64,000 bases of DNA from Epiperipatus broadwayi (GCA_028023455.1 JAQFVV010000021.1:3500853-3564852); one strand, 5' to 3'; shown: positions 11,440 to 23,534, counted from the first letter of the stretch. Notes: generated by a model not told the origin, from the letters alone. Numbers and translations: made by a program.

Positions 11440-12985
11440 CATGCTAGTGGTGAGTCTTGTAAAAACAATGCAGACCAATTTGTGAACCACAGAAACATTC
11501 ATGTATAGAACATACTAGTCTATTATGCTTATATATTCATTATTTAACAATGCTGTCTTTCAACTTCTGCAGCAAATATTTCTTTTTAGAAGACTTTGAC
11601 ACCTTATTTAATTGTACCCCTCGATTGAATTCTGTTCTCAGCTATATCTTCCCAACAAACGCAATGAGTAATGTACTTCTGCAAAATCTTCCTACGTAAA
11701 TGGTTTCTGTCTCTCCCACAACCTATGCTTAAATTCATGATAAAATGTTTTGCCTTTTATTGTTCATTCACTTCATGTGTTTGAAGATTTGATTTTTATA
11801 ATAGATTCTATAGCATCAACTTTCTCAAGCTGAAGAAATATGTTATCCTTGAATGAAGCTTTTCTGATGCCTTTATTTTGCACTAGGGTGTCCATGTTTT
11901 ACTTCCATATGATTTTCATTTAGTTACTAATATAAATGTAAACTAATTTAGTTGAAATAGTTATTTGGTTGTGATAAAATATTATTACAATAAAATATCA
12001 TACTTTTTAACTTGGTAAAGGTGATACACTGATGACTGTCTATTCCAACATCTAATTACATTTCATCATCCAAAAAATCTACCTAAATATTTGAATTGAC
12101 TCCCATTCTCAAGCTAATAATCATCCAAGCTGAAAGTTCATTAATGTTTTGCTTTCCAGCACTTGTTCATGAAATATTAATTAATAAACTAAAGTCTTTA
12201 TAGTTTGCATTCAAAAGATTAAGCCCATTCTGTAAATCAACTTTAGAATTGGCAAATGTAGTACAATTTTCAGTATAGTGTAGAGTCAGGATCCCAAAAG
12301 ATCTTGTGGTTTTTTTTGCTTTAAGTTGATCTATATTAGAAATTCTACCATCAAATCTGTATCACATTTGGATTTCTTATTCATGAAGTTATCTATAAAC
12401 AGTTTCAAAGATCATTGTCATTAAATTGCAAACAAAGTTGGAACACATTCTTGTTTAGTACCAGTTTTCACTTCAAAGGCCTGAGATTTTCTGCTTCCTG
12501 TCATTCCACCAGAAGCTTTATAATATAAATAAAATTTGATGGACGATCAACTAATTCTTAAACTATGTCATATATCTGTTTGATTACATGACTCAAATGC
12601 TTTTACAAAATTAATAAAAATATTAAGAAAATTAATTCTTTGTTCCTGATACTTTATTTCCATTTGCCATAGCAAAAATCATGTCTATAGTAGTTTCCGA
12701 TTTTCAAAAATGACTCTGAATCTCCCAAATTATTTGTGACTGGAAGCAATAAAATCCTTGAATGTAATTTTACTGTAATAGATTACATAACTAGTGAATC
12801 TTGCATATGACCATTATTTTTAAAAATTTGGAATTGTAGAAGCAACCTTAAAATTAAACAACACAACTTCATAAATTCACATATACCTAAAAAAAAGAAA
12901 TTGATATTTTTGAAGCTAACTTATTACCATACTTTAAAATTTCTCCAGATATCTTATCAGGTCCTGCAATATCTCCATTTTTAAG
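11440..12985 (-). pseudogene. Decayed LINE ('LINE2'), minus strand
   Basis: Reading the minus strand across frames gives pieces of a second LINE. LTEAEIAFDNLKNGDIAGPDKISGEI (the KNGKAPGPDG motif region) lies near 12930-13025. A STIDMIFA...like segment lies near 12640-12690. FEVKTGTKQ-C-PTLF (motif B, GVKQGC-LAPTLF type) lies near 12430-12480. A thumb piece lies near 12060-12160. The C-terminal region holds an AENRIQSRGTI-like piece near 11620-11670 and ends in a zinc-finger-like C-x2-C remnant near 11480-11510. There are many stops. The 5' end grades into the satellite at 12970-13995, which reuses part of its RT sequence. Confidence 0.6.
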
Positions 12986-13995
12986 ATTATCAAAAGCTAT
13001 TTCAGCTTCAGTAAGATGGATATCTTTGTCCACATCAAAGTAAATAGATATATCATTAAAAATCAAGTCCCACAATAATTCCATTTTTAAGATCATAAAA
13101 ACTATTTCGAGTTCAGTAATTGTTCAAAATCTAAATGAATAGATTAAATGGATAAATCATTAAAAATCGTCATAATCTAAATGAATAAATGGAATTGATA
13201 TATCATTTAAAATTATGTCCCACAATATTTCCTTCCATTTTTAAGATTATAAAAAGCTATTCCAGCTTCAATAAGATGAATGTTTTTGTCCAAATCAAAA
13301 TGAATAGATAGAATGGATATATCATTAAAAACCAAGTCCTACAATATTTCCATTTTTAAGATTATAAAAACTATTTCGAGTTCAGTAAAATGGATATCTT
13401 TATTCAAAATCTGAATGAGTAGATAAAATGGATATATCATTAAAAAAATCATCATAATCTAAATGAGTAAATAGAATGGATATTTAAAATCATGTCCTGC
13501 AATATTTCCATTTTTAGAATTATAAAAGGCTATTTCAGCTTCAGTAAGATGGTTGTCTTCATCCAAATCAAAATGAATAGATAGAATGGATATATGATTA
13601 AAAATCAAGTCTTACAATATTTCCATTTTTAAGATTATAAAAACTATTCTGAATTTAGTAATTGTTCAAAATCTAAAAGAATAGATAGAATGGATATATC
13701 ATTAGAAATCATCATGGTCTAAATGAATAAATAGAATATATATATCATTAAAAATCAAGTCCTATAATATTTCCATTTTTAAGATCATAAAACTACTTCA
13801 AGTTCAGTAATTCTTTAAAATCTAAATGAATAGATAAAAATAGATATATCATTAAAAATCGTCATAATCTAAATGAATAAATGGATTTGATATATCATTT
13901 AAAATCATGTCCTTTAAGATTATAAAAAGCTATTTTAGATTCAGTGAGATGGATATCTTTGTCCAAATCTAAATGAATAGATCATTTAAAATCAT
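12970..13995. repeat. Satellite with ~270-bp dimeric period, derived from RT sequence
   Basis: The phrase 'atttttaagattataaaa' recurs near 12978, 13084, 13237, 13352, 13510, 13624, 13774 and 13913. Spacings are 106, 153, 115, 158, 114, 150 and 139. Short (~110) and long (~155) units alternate, giving a higher-order dimer of about 265-275 bp with 3.5 copies. On the minus strand the short unit still encodes the LTEAEIAF-NLKNG stretch of the adjacent LINE2 relic, so the array appears to have grown from a fragment of reverse-transcriptase code. Confidence 0.8.
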
Positions 13996-16375
13996 CATCT
14001 TAATTTCTGTGTCAATATTCAAATTGTAAAACATACTTTTTCCAACTATTTGAAATATAATTATCACTGTATAAGAAAAAATCATTGTGGATATAATAGA
14101 ATTATGTTATTGTTTTTGTGATCCATATGCTACTCTTAATACATCAAAAAATAATCTTAACAAACCATGATTGGAAAATATTTATATTTTCATTGCAGTT
14201 TCATGTCTCAACAACAAAATAATCCGGCAAATCCAAATTATCAATTTTGGTGATGATGTTTTTAAAGAATGAATATCAAGTTTCTTACAATTATAATAAA
14301 AATAAGACATATTCTTAATACAAAATTTTGTTTTAAGTGTTCACATAACATGAACTCTATACTCTGGTTCCTAACTATAATGTAATCTATTAGATGCCAT
14401 TTTTTGAGTATGGGTGTAGTCATGTTCCTTTACAGAAACCTTTCTGTCTAAACAAAGCATTTGTGATAATACATCTGTGTTCTGAGTAAAAATTGAATAG
14501 CAGTAGATACATTTGAGTTTACAGCACCAAACCCATTATCCAACAACTTGCCAAAGCTTACTGCTTAACCTAGAACATGTCCCCAAATAAAATATTGATA
14601 CAATAATGCTGACCCATAAAGAAATAAAAGATTTCTTTCTCTGAATAATAATGGTGGAGTGTATGAAATAACAAAACAAGAACAACTGCCATTGTAAGTC
14701 AATGTATTGAAGAATTCCAAAAACAAAAAATACAGTAAATTTAATACCATGCAGTTTCATTGATTCATCTGTACATAAATTACTATATACAGAGCATAAA
14801 AATAAATTTAAAAAATAATTCAGTTGCTTAAGTGGCCATAGGATAATTTGAACACCCATGGGGCAGTTTGAGTCAATACTCACTTCTTCAGCTAGAAATG
14901 ATTCCAGGAATTTTTTTATCTCGAGTCCACCATTAAATTACACAGAGTATTAACTAGTAAACAAACATTTCCATGGGCACCATATTTCTGTTCATATTTC
15001 TTAGTTTGTCCAGATGGTTTATTTAATGTTTGACTTTAATTACTAATTTTAAAAATAAAATTACTGAGAGAAGCAAAGGAAATATGAAGTATTTGGTGCT
15101 TAGAGAGATTGTTGAAAATAAGATGATTGGCAGTGTGGAAGACTGATTTCATTATCACAATTGATATGCTACTCTCATCAAAGGTGTTAATTTATAAATA
15201 TCGATTGACAATTATTTCTTTAAGATTGTCTTTCAACTGTGTTGTAGTCTTTATTTCTAATTTTATAATACATTCTTGTTTCATTCTCCACATGTTCAAT
15301 TTCTTTTCATAATTTCTATAATAATCTTTCTTCTAATCATTTTTAAACATATCATATAATACTCAATTGTCCAATCACTTTACTACTTTTACAATGCTTT
15401 ATTTTCCATCCTTTTTTACAATTTACAGTTTCAATTACTCCAGAAATTAGAAGATATAATATTCTGAAGAAGGTTGTTGGAGCAATCCAAACTGTAACAA
15501 GTTTTGATACAAATTGATTGACAGAACTAATGATTATAATACAATTTGTAAAACGGATTCACTTCCCAAAACAATGTATTAAATAATATGGAGTCCTTTT
15601 TGTAAGTTTGAGGAGACACATAATTAAAAAACAAGATAAGCAAAGAAATTTATAATTATTTTTATGTGCTAGAAGTACAAATCTGCAGAATAAATTGTGC
15701 AGGACATTTCCAAAATCTTTAGCATGTAAGACCGATCTTTCAAAGTCTCATCTTGTCTAATCTGAATATACATATATATTAAATAAAGAATTGTTTACAT
15801 CTGGTGTAAATTTAAATTTGAGCCTGAATTGGATAACTCGCCAGAAAAGTCATCTCTTTAATATCTGGCATGGCAGCTGTATGATTATTTTGTACTTGCA
15901 GCTATTCTGAAAAAGTAAGAGGGTACAATGCTATTAAATTTAGTTGGAAAAGGGAAATCATTTCTGTTTGTTTGAAAGTATGTAAACATTGAAAGTTTAT
16001 AAAGGTAAGACAAACAAAAATATTCTTACTCCATGGCGTGATTCCAGTTTGTAATTACTAGTACTAATTGCTGCTTCATCTTATTGCATCATAACTTCAG
16101 TTCATTATATTTTCAATATATACATCTGTAAAGTTTGTGAACATCTTTATACATATTAATATGATTTCTGGTTGATGCTGTTTTACTCCATTTTGAAATT
16201 AAGTCAGTTTAATTGAAAATGATTATGAATATAATTGAAAGTACTACTATTGTTTAAAGTTTATATTGGGATTTATTTTATTTACCATTACAGTATTTGG
16301 AATATAATTATATTTTATTATAATATATATATATGACCGTATGTGCTCATATATCTGCCAGCATCAAAATAAGAA
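13996..16375. other. AT-rich intronic stretch without recognised gene
   Basis: No exon, LINE motif or clear repeat boundary is seen. Short open frames (for example 14536-14883 minus) are leucine/phenylalanine-rich, lack recognisable domains and look like chance in AT-rich DNA. A 'ctgaagaaggttgttggagcaatccaaactg' phrase near 15464 resembles a conserved SINE core but is too short to assign. Confidence 0.5.
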
Positions 16376-16379
16376 CTAT

Positions 16380-17815
16380 CATTTCATCATCATTTTCAAC
16401 CATAACTGATCCATTGCAGACTGAAGGTCTCTCTCTAGGATTAATACATCTTCTATGATCTCTAGCCTGTTTCCTTCACATAATCCCAGCACACTTCCTT
16501 ATTTCATTCACCCATTTCACGTAGTCTTTTTCTAAGTTTTTTACAATCTCTTGGAGTCCAATTTAAGATTTCAACTATCCAACTATTATCATCTCTTCTA
16601 GTAATATGTCCACACCAACTCCATTTCTGTCTCTCTATTCTTTCAATAATATTAGTAGAACCTGTTTGTTCTCTCATTGATGTATTTCATTTTCAATCTC
16701 TTCCTTTGCTCCTAACAAGTATCTCTCCATAATTCATTGAATGGTCTGAAGTCTCTATATTACTCTTCTATTAAATGTCCAAATCTCAGATCCATAAGTA
16801 AGAACTGATAAACACATTTATTAAAAACCTTCTTTTTCAAACAGTGGCATATTTTCTTTTAATATTGTTATTTCTACTAAAAACATTCTAACCGAGTTTA
16901 ATTCTATGATTAATTTTGTCCATTAAGTTTCCATTTGCAGTAACAATCTAATCATGGTATTTGTAGTTGTTAACTTCTTCTAACTCATCATTATCAATGC
17001 TTTTTTTTTAGAAAGTCCATTGAATATCATTTTAGTATTTTTAATATTTATCTTTAGTCCTATTTTCTTATTTTCCACTGATTCTTGTAACATTTTCTGA
17101 TGCTCTGACATATTATTTGCAAAAACAATTACATCATCTTCAAAATCTAAATGACTTACATAATCTTCATTTAGTTTTACTCCCTTAGCATCCCATTTTA
17201 GTCCACAAAACCCTTATTGCAAAACTGCTGTAAAATGTTTTAGAGATATGGAATCGTGCTGCCATACACCCTTCTCAATGTCAAACTTCCTAGTAACATT
17301 ACATAACCTAATTGTTGTTGCATTTTTATAAATAGTCTTCAGAATATGACTACATGCTGGATCTATATATTGATGATCCTTATAGAATCAAATGTCTTTT
17401 CATAATCTACAATCCAAAGCATAATGGTGACTCATATTCATTGGTCCTTTCTATAATTTTTCTCAATACTTGGATAACAGCACTAAAATAACTTTTAAAT
17501 CCATCTTATTCTTTTGGTTGGTTGAAATCCAAAGTTTTCTGCAGACCAATTTTAATTATCTTGGTAAAAATGTTGTCCAAACTAATAAAAGACTGATAGA
17601 TCTGTAATTTCTAAAATCTTCTTTATCATCTTTTTTAAATATTAATACTGCATTCCTTCACTCATCTGATACATCTTTATCATTTAGACATTTAGTATAT
17701 AACTTAGCTAAAAAAAATTAATTTCTTCATCTACTTTATTTAAGATATCGATTATAATTCCATCATTGCCTGGAATTTTTCCTTTCTTCATAGATTTAAT
17801 TGCAATATAAGAAAT
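16380..17815 (-). pseudogene. RTE-type LINE, copy C (5'-truncated, decayed)
   Basis: It begins at the 3' end with the family's TCATCATC simple repeat (16382) and runs backward through the C-terminal tail, thumb and RT palm to the GKxPGNDGI region near 17770. It is colinear with copy A but has many stops, single-base shifts and a deletion in the motif A region (around 17380-17420). It is the most degraded of the six RTE family copies. Confidence 0.8.
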
Positions 17816-18028
17816 GTAATATTCACTAAATTATTTTAGTCAAAATACATATTTAAATTAATCTTTTGAGATTAAATCCAATGATGTACTTTAAAAAGAA
17901 AATAATTTTAAATTTCAGAAAATTTAATATCAAAAATAAATAGTCTAAATACTGTTCAACATTTGTTGTTACTCCTAATCAATTTTGGTCATTCTAACTC
18001 AGAAAAAAAAGACCATAACTAATATTTA

Positions 18029-18252
18029 TAAACAATGAGGATTGCCAATTCCTCAACAAGCTTTGTGTTAAATGCTTCGCCAGAGAAAGCATTTAAAATA
18101 TCTCTGTCAGGAACTCCTCTCTGAGGAGTGCCAAAGCACTAAACCATGGTCAGGGGTTTGGGAGGGGTTCCTGACAGAGATATTTTAAATGCTTTCTTTG
18201 GCTAAGCATTTAACACAAAGCTTGTTGAGGAATTGGCAATCCTCATTGTTTA
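18029..18252. mobile_element. Hairpin element tipped by a hammerhead-like motif
   Basis: The two ~90-bp arms (18029-18120 and 18158-18252) are near-perfect inverted repeats, including a 20-bp perfect block around 18096-18115 and 18168-18187. The tip of the hairpin is a hammerhead-like core (separate entry), so helix I of the ribozyme extends into the long arms. Bases after the right arm (18253-18310) match the flank of the element at 29153-29596. Confidence 0.7.
18116..18156 (+). ncRNA. Hammerhead-like motif, G12 mutated
   Basis: Helix I pairs CCTCT (18116-18120) with AGGGG (18152-18156). The core strand CTGAGGA is at 18121-18127, stem II is a perfect GTGC/GCAC around CAAA, and helix III is ACC/GGT with an AT loop. 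The predicted cleavage C is 18151. The conserved GAAA reads TAAA (T at 18140 in place of G12), which should abolish cleavage. Stem II (GTGC/GCAC against GAGC/GCTC elsewhere) and the first helix I pair (T-A against A-T elsewhere) are compensated. Confidence 0.6.
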
Positions 18253-18320
18253 AACTTACAAGCTTAAGAGAATATGGTCATGTGATCTATGACTCTTATT
18301 TTGACTATAACAAATATTTG

Positions 18321-18840
18321 TCTGAACGTTTGTGATGGTGTATTTTAGTATTAATTATATGTTCAATTATTTCCATAATTCAATATTAAATATTGAATGC
18401 CCTGAGAAAAATCCAAACTTCATTTAAATTTTCCAAATACATTCGACTATTAGTATTACCACACAAGTTTGTATAAAATTTAATGTTTCAAATAGTATTA
18501 CCCCCCCTCTTCCTCAGGTATTGCTGAACTTGGCAGTGATGGTACTAGCATGGGAATTGAACCTGGATCTTTAAATTCACAAATATTAAATTTAAGATAA
18601 TGCTTTGAGAGAATAGCTCAGTTTATTAAAGCATTACCTTAAATTTAATATTCATGAACAAGGACCAGGTTTGATTTCCATACTAGGACTGCCATTAGTT
18701 GGACCAGTAATACCTGAAGAAGAAAAGAGAACAGTACCACTGGAGATTATGTATTATATACTAACCTGTCTGCCTTACTAGCAATAGAATATATTTGGAA
18801 AAATATTTAATATTAGATGATGAAAATAGTCCTACGTATA
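18321..18840. mobile_element. Inverted double SINE with tRNA-like centre, copy 1
   Basis: This is a long imperfect palindrome. The right half from about 18610 reads as a tRNA-like head (tagctcagtttattaaagc as A box, ggtttgatttcc as B box) followed by a body ending 'gatgatgaaaatagtcc'. The left half is roughly its reverse complement. It matches the element nested in RTE copy F (58939-59498) over its whole length. It resembles two SINEs joined head to head at their tRNA ends. Confidence 0.65.
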
Positions 18841-19084
18841 ATTATTACATAAAATAATAAAAAATAAAAATAAGTTTACTATACAAACCAACTCTGACTC
18901 ATTAACCAATATCAGATGCTAGTCCCTTAGTCTGTCCATTTGACATCTTGAAATGTTGTGTTTTAATTTCTGTGGTGTATGTCTTTATGAAAAATTTCAC
19001 TATTTTACTTAATCTATATATTGTGCTTTAATCGCACATCCATGAACTGGAAAGTCAAACTAACCCATCTACCATGGCTAAAAA

Positions 19085-19510
19085 ACTCATTAAAATACTC
19101 TCAACAGATTTCAATTTAAGCTTTCACATGCCACCAGTCACTGACAGAATAATCAATAATTCAAGACAAGATCACACCTGACCAAACCTCTCAGGTTGTT
19201 TACAAAATTACATGCTCCCATAATGGCTGCAATGTGGCATATTATGGGGAAACATGAGCTGCAATTGCTACCAGAGTATCGTGACATCAATACTTATATA
19301 ACAAGGCAAAAATCAAATTTGAGGGTAGCTCAATATTTTTCAAGCATCAAAGGTCCACAGGCCACATGTTCAAACCCAAAGATGGCTGAAATGGTTTGTA
19401 CTGAGCACAATGACACCAAGCACAAGATAAAGGAGGCATGCTTTACAGCAGAAGACCCCAAGCTTACTTCTCCATTTTGGAAAAATGGGTGGTCTATGTG
19501 AATTGCATAC
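19085..19510 (+). pseudogene. GIY-YIG endonuclease relic, probably Penelope-like element
   Basis: In the frame starting near 19190 the translation reads VVYKITCSHNGCNVAYYGET, a stop, then AAIATRVS, a stop, then H-YLYNKAK...FKHQRSTGHMFKP. That is the order of the GIY-YIG nuclease fold: V-Y-K-I-T-C, Y-x-G-E-T, R-V-x-x-H. A linker like FNLSFHMPPVTDRIINNSRQ precedes it in another frame, as upstream of the nuclease in Penelope-like elements and related GIY-YIG proteins. In-frame TGA codons and a later shift show it is dead. The RT part was not found next to it. Confidence 0.5.
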
Positions 19511-19959
19511 ATCTCTATTAGACAAGCTAACAACAAACATTATTATTATTATAAGCTATGAATATGAGAACATGAAGTTCCCAAAAGCGCTAAGCAATTA
19601 TAAACTTTTAATATAACTTTGTAGATGTGCATTTCAAGTGCAATATATAGATTACAAACCACAAGAGAAGTAAACTAAGCTATCTATTTTACTTAACTGT
19701 AGCTCTTCATTAAATTCTGTCTGATCCATGTTCTCTTAATAAATGTTATCAAGATTGCATTCCTTTAGATATCTCATAATGTTTATGAGCATGTGTATTT
19801 ACTATAAGTGAGCTGAAAAACTTCCTCATTAGTCTTGCTTAAATCTTATGGAGCATATTTAAATAAAAGAATGTCCAATGCTTTTATGTTATGATAATAA
19901 TAATAAATTCATGTCTTATTTCTATGTAGTAAATTTGTCAAAATAACAACCTTATGGTC

Positions 19960-21145
19960 AACTAATTTGGCTGATTCTATCTTTTAAAGTATTAAATACA
20001 GCTACAGCACATTGGCGTCCATGTTGCACCTCAACTTCCAAACAATTTTCTATATAAAAAATCCCAAAATATTTAAATTGATCCACATTCTCAAACTAAT
20101 AACTATCCATACTAAAAGATGTTAAAAACTTTTTCTTTCCTCGCTAGCTGGGGCCCTTTTTTTTAATACTGCAACAGGATTAAATATTGCCTTGAAGTTT
20201 GTTTATTCATTTCCCTTTTGTAAGTACTATTCATCTAAACCATTAGAAGATCAATAGGTAAAAATAATTGCAGACTCTGGATTTATAGGAGTATATCTTT
20301 TCCACCAGTAAAAAAAGTCACATCTTCTTATAATTGTATGTTTTTATAATCAGTAAATTGATACTCATCTGATTAATCCAAATAATTTGGTAGTTTGATC
20401 CTCTATTTCTTAGAAATTTATTTGTAATATGGTATTTGGTAAAAATGAATTGGTTAGAAGCAGTCTATCTGAAAGAAAAATCAAATAATCTGAAAGAATT
20501 ATCAAGGTTTGCTTCCCTCGGATTTGATCCCAAGTTATGGATATAGTAGATGGATTTGCAACCACTACAGCAAGCGAAAAGACTTTTATTGTACATTATT
20601 CATCACCAGTACCAGCAATCACTCACAGGTGAATATGGCTATTCCAATTCCAAGAGGAAAATGGCAAACAAAAAATGATCCACCATTAAAAATAAATTGT
20701 GTGATGCTTATACAATCCAGTCTGTAAACCACGGATACATCCACATATAGAACACACAGATCCATTACACTGTTTGATATTTTATAATGCTGTCTTTTAA
20801 CTTTTTCTGGAAAAAACCTTTCTTTCTGAAATAATTCAGTTCCCATATCTAATCATTGATCTCCATCCTTGACCATGTCTTTCGCAATGGAACAACCAAT
20901 AGTGTACTTTGTGAAAATACCTTTCAGATAATCTTTTTAAGTAAATGGGATCTAACTCTCCCATAAAAATTATGCTCCACTTCACCATAAAACATTATTT
21001 TAGAAAAGCTTGTAGTGCTCATTTCACATGCCCAAATCATCATGTCCTGCAAGTTCAAACATATATTGATTGTTCTTAATGTCTTGCCATTGCAATTTAA
21101 AATTTCACAGAGCATTCTTAAATGAAACTGATCTATCAGCACATT
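19960..21145 (-). pseudogene. LINE2 relic, second copy (interrupted)
   Basis: Minus-strand translation gives a thumb piece, NVDQFKYFGIFYIENCLEVEVQHGR (near 19985-20075). Further on (20750-21145) is a C-terminal part, LIDQFHLRMLCEILNCNGK...FYGEV, followed by a C-x2-C finger remnant. This matches the order in the relic at 11440-12985. The middle (about 20170-20740) is not recognisably LINE and may be an insertion. Confidence 0.55.
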
Positions 21146-21153
21146 GATTATCT

Positions 21154-21507
21154 AACATTTGTAGTACAAGCTTATTAAATTAGGTAGTATGCTATATGAC
21201 TTGATTTCCTTGTAATTATTATTATTGCTCTTAAGGATTTGGTGATTTTATATTGCTAAATCTATTAATATATGGTGTATCTGAGCTTAGTTCAGTCCCA
21301 TGTGGCTATTTAAGTTAGATAGCTGCTGGATTTGAAGACATATGGATCACTGAAAATTTCAGATAAAGTGCTGGGCTTGACCTGGTATTTTAAATCTAAT
21401 GCTTAAATATCCTACCATTTCACTGATGAAAATCAGAGCTCGAAACTGGTCTCAGGATAGGGGTATTCTGAAAATCTTGTTAAGAGCTATTGGTATGCTC
21501 ATTACAT
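21154..21507 (+). mobile_element. Hammerhead-bearing repeat, B type, one monomer
   Basis: A ~354-bp unit is bounded by similar phrases ('aacatttgtagta' at 21154, 'aacatttctaatg' at 21508), as expected for slightly more than one monomer of a circularly permuted repeat. The body is colinear with the monomers at 54128-54884 (reverse) and 38589-39040. No protein-coding potential is seen. Confidence 0.65.
21418..21456 (+). ncRNA. Hammerhead ribozyme motif, B type, decaying helices
   Basis: The core is complete: CTGATGA at 21423-21429, GAAA at 21442-21445, and a GTC cleavage site ending at 21451 with helix III AC/GT and a TG loop. Stem II (AAAT-CAGA-GCTC) and inner helix I (TTTCA with TCAGG) have lost pairs relative to the other copies. 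Probably inactive. Confidence 0.5.
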
Positions 21508-21834
21508 AACATTTCTAATGTCTTTATGTTGTATCAGCAAGATGTCCAGCTCTTACGTCCATGCAATAAGATTAGATCAAATAACATTCCTATATACAGT
21601 TAATGGGGTTGCAGTAATCATTTCAGTGTGTAGAACCACCTTTCTTTTGCCTTCTTAAAAGCAGCAATAATACATTACAGTCTGCACAGTGCCTCAATAC
21701 TCATATCCACCTTTCTACTTATAAAACTACCATTTATAAATTACGAATGTAATAATAAAGATTTCACAAGAATCTATCAGATAATTTCGGTTTACTTACT
21801 GCTGTTTTAGCAACATAATTTTTTCTTCACACCT

Positions 21835-21985
21835 CTATGCCATCTATTGTAAGCTTCACGAATTAATAGATGCTAGATGATAATGGTAAATAAATTTTCA
21901 TCCAGTATTGTCCTAACCATTATCCTCAAAATAGTTTCGAGCTTATGGCTTTTATCAGTCTGGAAGTTCGGATCTAAGAGCAGAT
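21835..21985 (-). mobile_element. Hammerhead-bearing repeat, C type, degraded
   Basis: It shares 'catctattgtaagctt...aatagatNctagatgata' with the element at 49500-49790. On the minus strand near 21920-21975 a motif CTGATAA...AAGCTCGAAAC can be read. G8 of the core is changed and the cleavage site is lost. Confidence 0.45.
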
Positions 21986-22859
21986 CTAATGGACATTCTC
22001 TCTAGTAGTCAATCATTTATCTTTCTTTGTATATTTCATATGTATAAAGTATATAGTCTTAAATTTTCAGGCATACATATGTCATATATATGTACTAGAA
22101 GCAGACAGTTATTAGATGTAGGCGTGAAGTATTTAAATTAAATATAAACTGTCAATACACACTGTTATAATGTATATATAATATAATTATATTTGTTAAT
22201 CTAATTCATTTCTCAAACATTAAATTATCAATTTTAGAAGTGATTTTTAAAATGTTCACACTTTACATCCTCAGCATTTTTTGCTAACTTCTTTATCTAA
22301 ATTTTTAATGATCCCAAGTTCACATCTTTAGACCGACTGCTTGACCGTCACTAGTTGAAATTCAATTTGAAATCTCTAGATATTTGAAACTTGGAGTATT
22401 TTTATCCTTTTGATTTAAAATGAAATTCCTCCAAATACATTTTCATTATTACGATATATTTTTACGAAAAAGTAAATAAATATTTTATAATTTTATTCAT
22501 ATTCAAATATTAAAACATTAAAAATGTTTTAAATAAAAGCTCATTAATTATTTTAGTAATAAAAACGGTTTTTTTTTTAAAAAAATCTTAAATGAACTAA
22601 GGAAAAATAATATACAAAATATTTGTTTGCATAAAATGTAAAACAGTTAATGCAAATGGCTTCTCGATCAATTCCCTAGGAGAAATAGTGAAAGAAAAGA
22701 GATTAACCAGCAAAATGATGGTGTTAATACCCGTTTAACTGTCTAGTTAAGAATAGCTTAAAATATTCATTTACCAAATAATAACTGGTTACTTCTCTGA
22801 ATTAGTACTGATCCAAATACATTAAAGGTGTTTGAATATTAAACCAGCAAACATCACAT

Positions 22860-23060
22860 GGTCACCATTCTTTATGCTTACACAAACTGTTTTTTCACAG
22901 AGGCAAACCTCTCCATAGATTAGCTCTCTGATCCAAGGGTCCTCACTGATGAAAGCCACAAGCTAGAAACTAGTCTGGGGATATTGGATAAGTATGCACT
23001 AGATAAGGATTTTATGCACAAACCTTCCTGCATCCATTGATTGCTCTGACTTGCACTGAG
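22860..23060 (+). mobile_element. Repeat carrying the best hammerhead (C type)
   Basis: Limits are approximate and set by the stretch around the ribozyme. No terminal repeats or target duplication could be fixed. The surrounding bases share phrases with the C-type copies ('tagctctctgatcc...'). No protein-coding potential is seen. Confidence 0.4.
22931..22989 (+). ncRNA. Type I hammerhead ribozyme, complete core
   Basis: All catalytic positions are present. Outer helix I is ATCCAA (22931-22936) with TTGGAT (22984-22989). An internal loop is GGGT/ATA. Inner helix I is CCTCA (22941-22945) with TGGGG (22976-22980). The core strand CTGATGA is at 22946-22952. Stem II is AGC/GCT around CACAA (22954-22964), with an A-A mismatch at its base. 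GAA is at 22966-22968, helix III is AC/GT with a TA loop (22969-22974), and the cleavage site GTC ends at 22975. An internal loop in helix I is the usual partner for loop II in natural type I hammerheads. The A-A mismatch at 10.1/11.1 is the weak point. Confidence 0.7.
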
Positions 23061-23271
23061 TGGCGCTACTATCTGGAGAATTTTGTCTCTGCATGTTGAA
23101 TATTCTAAACCTGTTTACAAACAAAATATTTTTAAATTTTATCTGTTCAAAAATTGCATATCAGTTTGTATTACTCTAAGTAGATGTGCTGACCAATAGC
23201 CCACAAGACACTTTATAATATATATTCTTTGCTGAATTCCTATGTAAGGACTGCTTAATACTTATGATATA

Positions 23272-23382
23272 CTGTCAAGCATTGTTAACCGAGAGATCAT
23301 CGCAGATGCCTTGCAAGCAAGTAGTTGATTGCAGATGATTGTGGGTTCGCCTCCCGGCCAATGCTATGACACATAAAAAAAA
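23272..23382 (+). mobile_element. SINE-alpha, long-variable-arm subtype, 14-bp TSD
   Basis: A tRNA-like head with 'agccgagaggtcat' (A box) and 'gtgggttcgcctccc' (B box) is separated by an expanded middle that resembles a type II (Leu/Ser-like) tRNA. The shared tail TGACACATAAAAA follows. It is flanked by perfect ATACTTATGATATA repeats (23258-23271 and 23383-23396). Confidence 0.85.
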
Positions 23383-23534
23383 ATACTTATGATATAACTC
23401 TTCACTGAGACCACATTGTTGAACTATTGTGTTAATTATATAAATGCAGATTAACATTCCATGCAGAACCATATCTGGCTTATGATTTTGTTAACATTTG
23501 TTGTTGTAATGGAATGTGCTCATGTTAAAAGGTT

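Noticed and set aside
14536-14883. 115-codon minus-strand open frame, hydrophobic
   Set aside because: No recognisable domain, no splice or promoter context, and a composition expected of AT-rich noncoding DNA.
15464-15500. A 'CTGAAGAAGG...CAAAC' phrase resembling the hammerhead order
   Set aside because: The GAAA strand is lost and no helices can be drawn; a generic SINE core phrase is more likely.
19196-19501. 101-codon open frame as an independent gene
   Set aside because: It is out of frame with the GIY-YIG motifs, which fit a known family better despite their stops.
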